The notes: generated by a model not told the origin, from the letters alone. Counted from the first letter of the stretch, positions 37,370 to 46,309 are shown. The stretch: 64,000 nt of DNA from Flavobacteriaceae bacterium (GCA_016744415.1 JADGEL010000005.1:1-64000); one strand, 5' to 3'. A program made the numbers and translations.

Positions 37370-37951
37370 ATGCAAAAAATAGCTGTTTTCTGTGGTGCGA
37401 GTATCGGATTTAATACTGTTTACAAAGATGATGCTGAACGCGTTGGTGCTTATTTTGCACAACAAAACATTGGTTTGGTATATGGTGGTGGCAAAATTGG
37501 AATGATGGGAGCACTTGCCGATGAACTACTAAAAAAAGGTGGGGAAGTTATCGGAATCATTCCGCATTTACTAGTTCATGAAGAAGTAGTACATTCTGAT
37601 TTATCACAATTAATTACTACGAAAACCATGAGCAAGCGTAAAGTAAAAATTAGCAAATTGGTTGATGGCTATATCGCTTTGGCAGGTGGGTTTGGAACCC
37701 TTGACGAAATTTTTGAAGCCCTAACTCTTGGTCAATTAGGAATTGAAAACAAACCTATTGGTTTATTAAATACAGCTGGATTTTTCAATCCATTATTAGC
37801 GCAATTAGATGTTATGGTAAAAGAAGGCTTTCTAAAACAAGTAAATAAAGATATGGTGTTGGTTAGTGAAACTATTGAAGATTTAATTGCGCAAATGAAT
37901 AAGTATACAGCTCCAAAAATTTCTAAAGTAGTAAATACTACTGTGAAGTAA
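37370..37951 (+). CDS. LOG-family nucleotide 5'-monophosphate phosphoribohydrolase (TIGR00730)
   Basis: 193-residue Rossmann-like protein. FCGASIG, YGGGKIGMMGALADELLKKGGEVIGIIP, SKRKVKISKLVDGYIALAGGFGTLDEIFE (variant of the PGGxGTxxE motif with the catalytic Arg/Glu) identify the LOG family, which releases free bases from nucleotide monophosphates and makes cytokinins in plants and pathogens. It precedes nudK by 44 bp. Confidence 0.93.
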   Translation: MQKIAVFCGASIGFNTVYKDDAERVGAYFAQQNIGLVYGGGKIGMMGALADELLKKGGEVIGIIPHLLVHEEVVHSDLSQLITTKTMSKRKVKISKLVDGYIALAGGFGTLDEIFEALTLGQLGIENKPIGLLNTAGFFNPLLAQLDVMVKEGFLKQVNKDMVLVSETIEDLIAQMNKYTAPKISKVVNTTVK

Positions 37952-37995
37952 AATTACATTCCTATTAATCAAGCATCTTTATACGCTGTCTTTTA

Positions 37996-38574
37996 ATGAA
38001 CAACAAAGTAAGAAATATTCGTACACAACTATTATCTGATAATTGGTATACTTTAAACAAAATTTCATTTGAATATTTAAATGATAATGACGTTTGGGAA
38101 ATGCAACATCGCGAATCATATGACCGCGGCAATGGTGCTGCAGTTTTACTTTACAACCCAACTAAAAAAACAGTTATTTTAACCCGACAGTTTCGAATGC
38201 CTACCTATGTTAATGGTAATGACGATGGAATGTCAATAGAAGTTTGTGCTGGTTTATTAGATGGCGATGACCCTGAAACTTGTGTGATAAAAGAAGCCGA
38301 AGAAGAATCTGGTTACAGAGTTACAAAGGTTAAAAAAGTGCTAGAAGCCTATATGTCTCCCGGTGCTGTAACAGAAATTGTTTCAATGTTTGTTGCAGAA
38401 TATAATGATAATATGAAAGTAAGCGATGGCGGTGGTTTGGAATCTGAGCACGAGAATATTGAAGTGCTAGAAGTTACTTTTCTCGAAGCAATAAAAATGG
38501 TTGAAACTGGAGAGATTTCAGATGGAAAAACTATTATGTTGTTGCAATATGCACAAATCAACAAATTGATTTAA
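37996..38574 (+). CDS. nudK: GDP-mannose pyrophosphatase NudK (Nudix)
   Basis: 192 residues. The Nudix box GLLDGDDPETCVIKEAEEESGY (variant KEAEEE of REUxEE, about residues 86-107) lies within a NudK-type frame: ILTRQFRMPTYVNGN, MSPGAVTEIVSMFVAEY. It hydrolyses GDP-mannose to GMP and mannose-1-phosphate; manC in this window makes the same substrate. Confidence 0.9.
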   Translation: MNNKVRNIRTQLLSDNWYTLNKISFEYLNDNDVWEMQHRESYDRGNGAAVLLYNPTKKTVILTRQFRMPTYVNGNDDGMSIEVCAGLLDGDDPETCVIKEAEEESGYRVTKVKKVLEAYMSPGAVTEIVSMFVAEYNDNMKVSDGGGLESEHENIEVLEVTFLEAIKMVETGEISDGKTIMLLQYAQINKLI

Positions 38575-38720
38575 AACACCTTGAGAGTCTCAATAATTCT
38601 TAAATCAAAAAAAACATTAATTAGCATTTCAACAAAAAATTGATCTAATTAATAAATATTCCGAAAACGATTTCATCAAAAAAAGAAGTTTAATTTTTAC
38701 AAACATATTTATTAAAATAG

Positions 38721-38728
38721 TATTTTTG
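38721..38728 (+). promoter_or_regulatory. -7 box of the pdhA-pdhC operon
   Basis: TATTTTTG, 25 nt before the pdhA ATG; -33 is a poor match (TTTTT). The 146 bp between nudK and this box carry no other recognised feature. Confidence 0.55.
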
Positions 38729-38753
38729 CATACTTAAAAATAGTTAGATATTT

Positions 38754-39749
38754 ATGAAGCCTATAACTAAAGAAACCTATGTAAATTGGTATAAGGACAT
38801 GCTATTCTGGAGAAAGTTTGAAGACAAACTTGCTGCAGTTTACATTCAACAAAAAGTAAGAGGATTTTTACATTTATACAATGGTCAAGAAGCCGTTTTA
38901 GCGGGCGCATTGCATGCAATGGAATTAGGCAAAGATAAAATGATTACTGCGTATCGTAACCACGTACAACCAATTGGTATGGGGGTTGACCCAAAAGCAA
39001 TATTTGCCGAATTGTATGGAAAGGTTACTGGAACCTCAAAGGGTATGGGAGGATCTATGCACATTTTTTCTAAAGAAAAAGGGTTTTACGGTGGTCACGG
39101 AATTGTTGGTGGCCAAATTCCTTTAGGAGCTGGTATTGCATTTGCTGATAAATATTTTGAACGCGATGGTGTTACCTTAACTTATTTTGGCGATGGAGCT
39201 GCAAGACAAGGGACATTACACGAAACATTTAACATGGCAATGTTATGGAAATTACCTGTAGTTTTTATTGTAGAAAACAATGGATATGCCATGGGAACAT
39301 CTGTAGAAAGAACTGCAAATCACTCTGATATTTGGAAATTAGGTTTGGGTTATAAAATGCCTTCAGGTCCAGTTGACGGAATGAATCCTGTTGCTGTTGC
39401 CGAAGCAATGGACGAAGCTATTTCTAGAGCTAGACGTGGTGATGGGCCAACTTTCTTAGAGATAAGAACATATAGATACAGAGGGCACTCGATGTCTGAT
39501 GCGCAGCATTATAGAACCAAAGATGAAGTTGCCGAATATAAAAAATTAGATCCTATTACTCAGGTTTTGGATGTAATCAAAGAAAAAAAATATTTATCGC
39601 AAGATGAAATTGATGTCATCGATAAAGGTGTAAAAGAGAAAGTTCTGGAATGCGTCAAGTTTGCCGAAGATTCTCCATATCCAGAAAAACAACAATTGTA
39701 TGATATGGTTTATGAACAGGAGGATTACCCATTCGTAAAACACCGATGA
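38754..39749 (+). CDS. pdhA: Pyruvate dehydrogenase E1 component, alpha subunit
   Basis: 331 residues. TPP-binding motif GDGAARQGTLHETFNMAMLWKLPVVFIVENN (GDG...NN), active-site YRGHSMSDAQHYRTKDEV with the regulated Ser loop, and RTANH. It decarboxylates pyruvate and reductively acetylates the E2 lipoyl groups together with the beta subunit, which is not in this window. Followed 104 bp later by pdhC. Confidence 0.95.
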   Translation: MKPITKETYVNWYKDMLFWRKFEDKLAAVYIQQKVRGFLHLYNGQEAVLAGALHAMELGKDKMITAYRNHVQPIGMGVDPKAIFAELYGKVTGTSKGMGGSMHIFSKEKGFYGGHGIVGGQIPLGAGIAFADKYFERDGVTLTYFGDGAARQGTLHETFNMAMLWKLPVVFIVENNGYAMGTSVERTANHSDIWKLGLGYKMPSGPVDGMNPVAVAEAMDEAISRARRGDGPTFLEIRTYRYRGHSMSDAQHYRTKDEVAEYKKLDPITQVLDVIKEKKYLSQDEIDVIDKGVKEKVLECVKFAEDSPYPEKQQLYDMVYEQEDYPFVKHR

Positions 39750-39853
39750 TAAAATAAGTAACAAAATACAAGTGTTCCAAACACCAATTAAATAGACACC
39801 TTCTATTGAAAATTGAAAATTGGAATTTATTTAATTTAAAAAATTAAATTTTT

Positions 39854-41458
39854 ATGGCTCAAATTATAACAATGCCCAAATTAAGTGATACAATGACGGA
39901 AGGAGTTGTAGCTAGTTGGTTGAAAAAGGTAGGAGATAAAATTGAAGAAGGAGATATTCTTGCCGAAATTGAAACAGACAAAGCTACAATGGAATTTGAA
40001 GCTTTTGATGAAGGCACACTTTTATATATTGGCTTACAAGAAGGCGATACTGCTCCTGTTGATTCTCTATTGGCAATCATAGGTGAAGAAGGAGAAGATT
40101 ATTCAGCATTGTTAGCTGAGGGTAAAGCCACTCCAAAAGAAGAAACCGCAAAAGAAGAAAAGTCAGAATCAAAAGAAACTGCTGAAGATACTACTACTGA
40201 AACAAATTCAGTTGAGATTCCTGAAGGGGTTGTTGTGGTTACTATGCCTCGTTTGAGTGATACTATGACCGAAGGTACAGTTGCCTCTTGGCTAAAAAAG
40301 ATTGGTGATAAAGTTGATGAAGGTGATATTCTAGCAGAGATTGAAACAGATAAAGCTACAATGGAGTTTGAATCTTTTAATGAAGGTACCTTATTATATA
40401 TTGGATTGAATGAAGGAGATACCGCTGCAGTAGATTCTCTATTAGCAATTATTGGTGATGCCGGAACAAATGTTGACGACATCGTTAAAAACTTTAAAGT
40501 TGTAGGTAGTACAGATAAAAAAGAAGAATCCCCAAAGCAAGTTGAGCAAAAAATTACGCCTGTAAAAGTTGAAGCATCTTCTATACCAACGGCAAAATCA
40601 TCTGACGAAAGAGTGATTGCATCTCCTTTAGCTAAAAAATTAGCCGAAGAAAAAGGAATTAATTTATCGCAAATACAAGGAACTGGAGATCATGGCAGAA
40701 TCATAAAGCGTGATGTTGAAAATTATACATCTACTACTGCTGGAGTAGCTGTTGTGCAATTTGCACCAAGTGGAGTTGAAAATTTTGAGGAAATTAAAAA
40801 CTCACAAATGCGTAAAGCAATTGCAAAGGCTTTAACAACTTCTAAATTCTCTGCACCTCATTATTATTTAGCTGTAGAATTTGACATGGACAATGCGATT
40901 GCATTTAGAACACAATTCAATTCTATACCTGACACAAAAATCTCATTCAACGACATCATTGTAAAAGCAACAGCAAAAGCATTGAAACAACACCCTCAAG
41001 TAAATTCTCAATGGTTTAATGATAAAATGGTGTTAAACCACCATGTACATGTTGGAGTTGCAGTTGCTGTTGATGACGGTTTAGTTGTGCCAGTTGTAAA
41101 ATTTGCAGATGAGCAAAGCTTACCACAAATTGGTGCTGCTGTAAAAGATTATGCAGGAAGAGCTAGAACTAAAAAATTGACTCCAGAAGAAATGCAAGGA
41201 AGCACTTTTACCATTTCAAACTTAGGCATGTTTGGTATTGATTATTTTACTTCGATTATCAATCAACCAAATTCTGCTATTTTATCTGTTGGAGCAATTG
41301 TACAAAAACCAGTTGTGAAAAACGGTGAAATAGTTGTAGGAAATACTATGAAACTTACTTTAGCTTGTGACCATAGAACAGTTGATGGCGCTACAGGTTC
41401 TTTATTCTTACAGACATTAAAAGGATTTATTGAAAACCCTGTAACGATGTTAGTTTAA
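39854..41458 (+). CDS. pdhC: Pyruvate dehydrogenase E2, dihydrolipoamide acetyltransferase
   Basis: 534 residues in canonical order: two lipoyl domains (about 1-78 and 128-205, each with ETDKATMEFE carrying the lipoylated Lys), Ala/Glu/Lys-rich linkers, E1/E3-binding domain (about 250-288: ASPLAKKLAEEKGINLSQIQGTGDHGRI), and the catalytic domain ending in the active-site ACDHRTVDGATG (His-Asp). It moves acetyl groups from E1 to CoA. The lipoyl domains are near-duplicates at DNA level as well. Confidence 0.96.
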   Translation: MAQIITMPKLSDTMTEGVVASWLKKVGDKIEEGDILAEIETDKATMEFEAFDEGTLLYIGLQEGDTAPVDSLLAIIGEEGEDYSALLAEGKATPKEETAKEEKSESKETAEDTTTETNSVEIPEGVVVVTMPRLSDTMTEGTVASWLKKIGDKVDEGDILAEIETDKATMEFESFNEGTLLYIGLNEGDTAAVDSLLAIIGDAGTNVDDIVKNFKVVGSTDKKEESPKQVEQKITPVKVEASSIPTAKSSDERVIASPLAKKLAEEKGINLSQIQGTGDHGRIIKRDVENYTSTTAGVAVVQFAPSGVENFEEIKNSQMRKAIAKALTTSKFSAPHYYLAVEFDMDNAIAFRTQFNSIPDTKISFNDIIVKATAKALKQHPQVNSQWFNDKMVLNHHVHVGVAVAVDDGLVVPVVKFADEQSLPQIGAAVKDYAGRARTKKLTPEEMQGSTFTISNLGMFGIDYFTSIINQPNSAILSVGAIVQKPVVKNGEIVVGNTMKLTLACDHRTVDGATGSLFLQTLKGFIENPVTMLV

Positions 41459-41480
41459 TTAGAATTACTTTAATAAATAT

Positions 41481-41514
41481 AAAATCCCATCAGCAATAAA
41501 GTTGATGGGATTTT
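41481..41514. terminator. Bidirectional terminator after pdhC
   Basis: AAAATCCCATCA (41481-41492) and TGATGGGATTTT (41503-41514), 12-bp perfect stem between convergent genes. Confidence 0.85.
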
Positions 41515-41536
41515 ATATTTATTAACTTATTCTCTA

Positions 41537-42046
41537 TTATCCTTTCTTTAAAGGAGAGTGATGCTCGTGAACCATTTTCCATCCAGTATCTGTCTTTACA
41601 AATAACAACGTAATTTGATCATTTACAATTACTAAATCTTCCCCAAATTTTAAATGAAAATCTGAGTGAAAGGTTAGATTGGCTACATCACCATATACTG
41701 CAATTTGTAAATCTTTTGCATCAAATTTTACCACTTCGGTTACAGCACCAAAAACATTACGTTCATGAGCTTCATTTGCTTCACTTCCGTTACGAGGCTC
41801 ACCACTTTTAAATTCGGTAAATTTTGGACTATAAGCATGAAAAGCAATGAGTTTATCTAAATCTCCGTCTTTAATACTTTGAGCAATTTCTCCAAAGGTT
41901 TGCATTACTTCCTGTTTTGCTTCGGGAAATTCATCATTTACCAAATCAATTTTTACTTCTTTACTTTCTGATTGTTTTTTTGCTTTTTCACATGCTCCAC
42001 TAAAAATTAGTAAAACTAATACGAACAGAATTTTTAAATCTTTCAT
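41537..42046 (-). CDS. NTF2-like (SnoaL-type) lipoprotein, paralogue of 16352-16897
   Basis: 169 residues. Signal MKDLKILFVLVLLIFSGAC (lipobox SGAC), polar linker, NTF2-fold domain (about 40-165: QEVMQTFGEIAQSIKDGDLDKLIAFHAYSPKFTEF, VFGAVTEVVKFDAKDLQIAVYGDVANLTFHSDFH, LLFVKTDTGWKMVHEHHSP). Last gene of a three-gene series after the flavin oxidase. The paralogue at 16352 shares the C-terminal third almost completely and the oxidase's promoter. A ligand-binding or helper role in the envelope is inferred. Confidence 0.87.
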   Translation of the reverse strand: MKDLKILFVLVLLIFSGACEKAKKQSESKEVKIDLVNDEFPEAKQEVMQTFGEIAQSIKDGDLDKLIAFHAYSPKFTEFKSGEPRNGSEANEAHERNVFGAVTEVVKFDAKDLQIAVYGDVANLTFHSDFHLKFGEDLVIVNDQITLLFVKTDTGWKMVHEHHSPLKKG

Positions 42047-42080
42047 TTTTATTATAATTTTAGTTATTGTTTCTTATTAA

Positions 42081-43472
42081 TTAAGATTTCGGCTTTATAT
42101 TCTGATTCACTCTAAAGAAATTAGTAGGGTCGTATTTTGCTTTAATTTGAGTTAATCTCTCATAATTATGCTTATAGCTAGCCATCACTCGTTCCTGTCC
42201 TTCATCCATCATAAAATTAGAATAAGCTCCTCCTGAAGAATATGGGTGCAATGCATTGTAATAGTCTTTACACCATGTTGTAATTTTATCAGCATTAGAC
42301 GGGTTTGGATCTACACCAACTATAACACCAGCATAATTTGCATCGCGATATGCCCAAGGAGTTTCTTCTGCTCCAACTCTACTTGCCACACCACTAATAG
42401 GATACAAGTGCATTTGAGATAATGGTGTTGGAATTTTAGATCCAAATTTTAAATGTTGAGCTCTAATTTCTGGGCCTAATTCATTAAAGAAATCCGCTCT
42501 CCAATACCATTGCATTCCTGGGGGCATTAAGCCATCAAATAAGGTTTGAATTGCTGGATAAGGCATTTCGCCCACATGTTCAAATACAGGTTCTAGATCT
42601 CTAACTGGTTTAAATAACTTTTCAAACTTATCTGAGTCGCCTGTATAACACCAAACGATTCCGCAATATTGATTTCCATGTAAAAAATCTGGAAACGGTG
42701 GCCCTGGAATTATCATAGTCGCAATAAAACCATTTAAATCATCCTCGGCATTTATTAAAAACTCATGGTACCATTCCATAATTTCCTCAGTTCTTTCTAT
42801 AGGAAATAATGTTGGCCCGCCAATAACAGTTTTTACAGGATGAGCTTGAAATTTAAATGAAGTTACAATTCCGAAATTTCCACCTCCACCTCTTATAGCC
42901 CAAAACAAATCTGAATACTGTTCTTTATCTACAGTTACAAAAGAACCATCTGCCAAAACCATATCAGCCTCTAATAAATTGTCAATTGTCAACCCATACT
43001 TACGAGATAAATGACCAACTCCACCACCAAGTGTTAAACCACCTACTCCGGTAGTTGAGATAATTCCTGCAGGAACCGCTAACCCAAATGGATGAGTAGC
43101 ATGATCCACTTCTCCCCACAGATTTCCACCACCTACTCTTACTGTATTATCTGAAGTGTTAACACGAATAAATTTTAATCCAGATAAATCTATAACCATT
43201 CCGTCATCACAAAGCCCGAGACCACCTCCGTTATGACCTCCTCCTCTAACTGCAACAAGTAAATTATTCTCTCGTCCGAAATTAACAGCATTCATAACAT
43301 CAGCTACATCAACACACATTACAAACATTCCTGGATATTTGTTAATCATCCCGTTATACACTTTTCGTGTTTCATTAAAGTCTGCATCTTGGGGCATTAC
43401 AATGTTCCCTCTTAAACTTGAAGCAAATTCTTTAAGACTTGAAGCTTCTAAATTCTTTACTAGTTTTGACAT
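42081..43472 (-). CDS. FAD-binding oxidoreductase, berberine-bridge/6-HDNO type
   Basis: 463 residues of the VAO/PCMH flavoprotein family: FAD domain (about 25-205) with AVRGGGHNGGG, where H80 is the expected covalent 8-alpha link, and TLGGGVGHLSRKYGLTIDN; substrate domain; and a BBE tail (about 405-455: NALHPYSSGGAYSNFM, YDPTNFFRVNQNI). In bicovalent relatives a Cys sits in the aGiC-x-x-G loop; here it is Ile138 (PAGIISTTGVGG), so a single covalent bond, as in 6-hydroxynicotine oxidases, is expected. No signal peptide. Lies between its likely regulator and an NTF2-like lipoprotein; substrate unknown. Confidence 0.92.
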   Translation of the reverse strand: MSKLVKNLEASSLKEFASSLRGNIVMPQDADFNETRKVYNGMINKYPGMFVMCVDVADVMNAVNFGRENNLLVAVRGGGHNGGGLGLCDDGMVIDLSGLKFIRVNTSDNTVRVGGGNLWGEVDHATHPFGLAVPAGIISTTGVGGLTLGGGVGHLSRKYGLTIDNLLEADMVLADGSFVTVDKEQYSDLFWAIRGGGGNFGIVTSFKFQAHPVKTVIGGPTLFPIERTEEIMEWYHEFLINAEDDLNGFIATMIIPGPPFPDFLHGNQYCGIVWCYTGDSDKFEKLFKPVRDLEPVFEHVGEMPYPAIQTLFDGLMPPGMQWYWRADFFNELGPEIRAQHLKFGSKIPTPLSQMHLYPISGVASRVGAEETPWAYRDANYAGVIVGVDPNPSNADKITTWCKDYYNALHPYSSGGAYSNFMMDEGQERVMASYKHNYERLTQIKAKYDPTNFFRVNQNIKPKS

Positions 43473-43488
43473 AAAATTATAGTTTTAG

Positions 43489-43565
43489 GTTAGTTAGCCA
43501 AATTTAGGAAGTAAAAAAAGAGCACTCTTATACATTTAGTTCAAAAAATAACAATATTGAACCAT
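43489..43565 (-). promoter_or_regulatory. Promoter module B, shared with 16259-16335
   Basis: Read on the minus strand it matches 16259-16335 at all but about nine of 77 positions, including ATTTTTTGAACTAAATGTA, the GTTCAA/TTGAAC inverted repeat and a TAAATTTG -7 box (43499-43506). The box is 26 nt before the oxidase ATG. It lies between the regulator gene and the oxidase gene. Confidence 0.78.
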
Positions 43566-43589
43566 TATAGAATATAACAAATAAAATAC

Positions 43590-44696
43590 TTAATAAATAT
43601 GTTGCTGTGTATATTTTGAAGGTAAAATTCCAAATTTTTCATAAAAGCATTTTGTAAAATATGCTGGACTGTTAAAACCTACTTCAAAAGCAATCTCTGA
43701 TACATTTCCAAGTCTATCATGAAATAAGTTTAAGGATTTATTTAGCTTAATGTCTTTTATAAAATTATTTGGAGACTTATCAGTTAATCGTTTTAATTTC
43801 CTATACAATTGAGATTTACTAAGTCCTAATTCTTGACTTAAAGTTTCAACCTTTATATTAGGAGAACTCCATATACCTTCAACATGATTCATCAACTTGG
43901 TAATAAACTTCTCCTCTTTTGGAGTTAAGGTTCTAATTAAACGATCATCTAACTTAAGGTTTCTATTCTCAATTATAAACGAATGGTGTACATCGTTAGA
44001 AATTACTATCTCACTTTTTACTATTTCACACATTCTTGTAACAAGTGATATTGTTTCTTCAAACAGTCCCTTTTTAGAAGTTACAGGTGTTCCTGTTCCA
44101 ATACCAATATTTAGTACTCTGTTCTTTTTATCAAATTTAGGTGTAACAAAATTAATATTAGATCTTAACTTCAATGCAGTAAAAACAGCGTTAGATACTG
44201 TCTCAAAAGATACCAAATAAGAGCAATCATCTTGCTTTACAACTGTGCCTTCAAACTTCTTTAAGGTTTTCAACACACTTCGATGAAACTTTTGAGTAAA
44301 AATACTTAATTGATTTGCCTCTGCCCTATTAAAAAAGTTATTCGTCTCAATAAGCATAATTGCCCTAAAAGCTGAATCATCAATAATATTTAATTCGGAT
44401 TTCGATGTGTTTTTAGGATCTTTAATACGCCCCAAAAAAGAGGCTACCAAATTTTCATCAACTTCGATTATACTATGAGGAAACTCACCATGCGCATGAT
44501 CGTGCATTTTTTGTATAGCTTCCTTATTTGGTGCTTCAATTAAACAAAATGCTGTATGTCTTTTGTCATCACACCAATAAGTCCTCCCTTTACATCCAAA
44601 TAAATGTTCAACTTCCATATCTACTTTATGCATTTCGGCTACATGTTCAGCAGATATTTCTTTGGGGATATCGTGGCGATCCATAAAAAGTGGCAT
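43590..44696 (-). CDS. DUF4242 / cyclase-like / AraC-HTH fusion regulator
   Basis: 368 residues with three parts. 1-90 is a DUF4242 domain (MPLFMDRHDIPKEISAEHVAEMHKVDMEVEHLFGCKGRTYWCDD, HAHGEFPHSIIEVDE) with His/Cys clusters; homologues are proposed nickel-binding proteins. About 105-240 resembles a degenerate class III nucleotide-cyclase fold (LKKFEGTVVKQDDCSYLVSFETVSNAVFTALKLR, LNIGIGTGTPV, LFEETISLVTRMCEIVKS) without the usual metal Asp pair. About 262-368 is an AraC HTH (VETLSQELGLSKSQLYRKLKRLTDKSPNNFI, SEIAFEVGFNSPAYFTKCFYEKFGILPSKYTQQ). It probably activates the oxidase promoter 25 bp downstream and its copy at 16259. Confidence 0.85.
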   Translation of the reverse strand: MPLFMDRHDIPKEISAEHVAEMHKVDMEVEHLFGCKGRTYWCDDKRHTAFCLIEAPNKEAIQKMHDHAHGEFPHSIIEVDENLVASFLGRIKDPKNTSKSELNIIDDSAFRAIMLIETNNFFNRAEANQLSIFTQKFHRSVLKTLKKFEGTVVKQDDCSYLVSFETVSNAVFTALKLRSNINFVTPKFDKKNRVLNIGIGTGTPVTSKKGLFEETISLVTRMCEIVKSEIVISNDVHHSFIIENRNLKLDDRLIRTLTPKEEKFITKLMNHVEGIWSSPNIKVETLSQELGLSKSQLYRKLKRLTDKSPNNFIKDIKLNKSLNLFHDRLGNVSEIAFEVGFNSPAYFTKCFYEKFGILPSKYTQQHIY

Positions 44697-44782
44697 AGGT
44701 AATAATTTTATTGCAATATAGTAAATTTAGGTCATTTTTACAATAATGAATTAATTCACAGACAGTTGTACATTACCCAATA

Positions 44783-44812
44783 AAAAAGCCTCAACTTTCG
44801 TTGAGGCTTTTA
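44783..44812 (-). terminator. Terminator of rpmE2
   Basis: AAAAGCCTCAAC / GTTGAGGCTTTT with a TTTC loop and T/A runs on both sides. Confidence 0.88.
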
Positions 44813-44830
44813 AATATTATTAAACTAATA

Positions 44831-45082
44831 TTACTTTTTAAACTTAGCATATTTAGTTTTGAACTTATCAATACGTCCTGCAGTATCAATTAATTTTTTC
44901 TTACCTGTGTAGAATGGATGTGATGTTCTAGAAATCTCTAACTTCACTAATGGATATTCAACACCATCAACTTCTAAAATTTCTTTAGAGTCTGCTGTTG
45001 AACGCGTTAAAAATACATCATTGTTAGACATATCTTTGAATGCCATCATTCTGTAATTTTCTGGGTGTATACCTTTTTTCAT
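44831..45082 (-). CDS. rpmE2: 50S ribosomal protein bL31, type B (zinc-independent)
   Basis: 83 residues from [19 protein letters not shown]. It has the type B signature (long middle loop, [27 protein letters not shown]) and lacks the CxxC zinc ribbon of type A. An in-frame ATG at 45103 would add seven residues not seen in the family. Confidence 0.96.
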   Translation of the reverse strand: MKKGIHPENYRMMAFKDMSNNDVFLTRSTADSKEILEVDGVEYPLVKLEISRTSHPFYTGKKKLIDTAGRIDKFKTKYAKFKK

Positions 45083-45132
45083 TTTTAGAATATTTATTAC
45101 CACGCTTTTTGACGTAGCTATTTTTGAGTGTG

Positions 45133-45161
45133 CAAATTTAAGACTATTTTTGACATTTCAA
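45133..45161 (-). promoter_or_regulatory. rpmE2 promoter
   Basis: On the minus strand TTG (45159-45161), 18 bases, TAAATTTG (45133-45140). No Zur-box-like palindrome was recognised, although type B L31 is zinc-regulated in some bacteria. Confidence 0.6.
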
Positions 45162-45215
45162 ATAATATATTCGCTTTATTTGTAGAATCAAATCTTGTTT
45201 ATAAAAATCAATCAA

Positions 45216-46259
45216 ATGCTAATTAGAAAAAGCCTCCTCTTCATTTTTGTTTCATTACTTTTTATTTCTTGTGATGACAATTACAAGTTTAAATTAACCA
45301 CTCCAAAAAAGTTAAAAATCACACAAGAATTAACAATTTCATTTGCTGATAAAAATAACAATCCAATAGATTCTGTTCAAATTTCTATTGATGGTAAATC
45401 AATAAAATCTGATAAAAATTTTAACGCAACGATTGATATTAATAGCTATAAATTGGGAAGGCATACCATTTCTGCGCTTGTGTTTTACACCAAAAAAACA
45501 AAAAAACTGAGTAATACTGTTATCTTTTTAGCAGATAAAGAGCCAGATATTTACACCTATAAAATTATTAACACTTACCCTCATGATAAAAATGCCTACA
45601 CACAAGGTTTAGAATTTCACAATGGTTTTTTATATGAAAGTACGGGTAAAAACGGAAAATCATCATTACGTAAAGTTGAGCTTAAAACAGGGAAAGTGTT
45701 ACAGCAAATAGATTTAGACAATCAATATTTTGGTGAAGGCATGACTAGATTTGGAAATAAAATTTTTATACTGACTTGGCAAAAAGGAATTGGCCTCATT
45801 TATAATTTTGAAACCTTTGAACAACAAGGAACCTTTAAATATAAAAACAGTATTCAAGGTTGGGGATTGACAAATGATGGTGAGCACTTAATAAAAACGG
45901 ATGGAACTGAACGCATTTGGTTTTTGAATTCTGAAACTCAAACAGAAGAAAGTTTTATTGAAGCATATACCAACAAACGAAAAGTAGAAAACCTAAATGA
46001 GTTAGAATATGTTGACGAAAAAATTTATGCAAATATCTATCAGCAAAACTCCATCATAATCATCAACCCTAAAAATGGAAAAGTTGAGGGTGTAGCCAAT
46101 TTAAATGGCTTAAAAGAAGAAATGGAGAAGACTCAAAAGTTAGTACCACAAGAAGAGGTTCTAAATGGTATTGCCTATGACAAAGAAAACAAAAGACTAT
46201 ATGTAACAGGTAAAAACTGGAGCAAACTCTTTGAAATAGAATTGATAAAAAAAGAGTAA
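45216..46259 (+). CDS. Glutaminyl-peptide cyclotransferase (beta-propeller type), lipoprotein
   Basis: 347 residues from MLIRKSLLFIFVSLLFISC (lipobox FISC). An N-terminal Ig-like stretch (about 25-110) is followed by the plant/bacterial Glu_cyclase_2 five-bladed propeller (about 115-347: YPHDKNAYTQGLEFHNGFLYESTGKNGKSSLRKVEL, QYFGEGMTRFGNKIFILTW, LNELEYVDEKIYANIYQQN, LNGIAYDKENKRLYVTGKNW). It turns N-terminal glutamine into pyroglutamate on exported proteins, a common modification of T9SS and outer-membrane proteins in Bacteroidota. Confidence 0.9.
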   Translation: MLIRKSLLFIFVSLLFISCDDNYKFKLTTPKKLKITQELTISFADKNNNPIDSVQISIDGKSIKSDKNFNATIDINSYKLGRHTISALVFYTKKTKKLSNTVIFLADKEPDIYTYKIINTYPHDKNAYTQGLEFHNGFLYESTGKNGKSSLRKVELKTGKVLQQIDLDNQYFGEGMTRFGNKIFILTWQKGIGLIYNFETFEQQGTFKYKNSIQGWGLTNDGEHLIKTDGTERIWFLNSETQTEESFIEAYTNKRKVENLNELEYVDEKIYANIYQQNSIIIINPKNGKVEGVANLNGLKEEMEKTQKLVPQEEVLNGIAYDKENKRLYVTGKNWSKLFEIELIKKE

Positions 46260-46309
46260 AACAATAATCACCTCTAATAATTGTTATATTTTTATACCAA
46301 ATGAATTTT

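Noticed and set aside
39854-40490. Direct DNA repeat in pdhC taken as an assembly duplication
   Set aside because: The two copies are the two lipoyl domains of E2, a normal arrangement, and differ at many codons.
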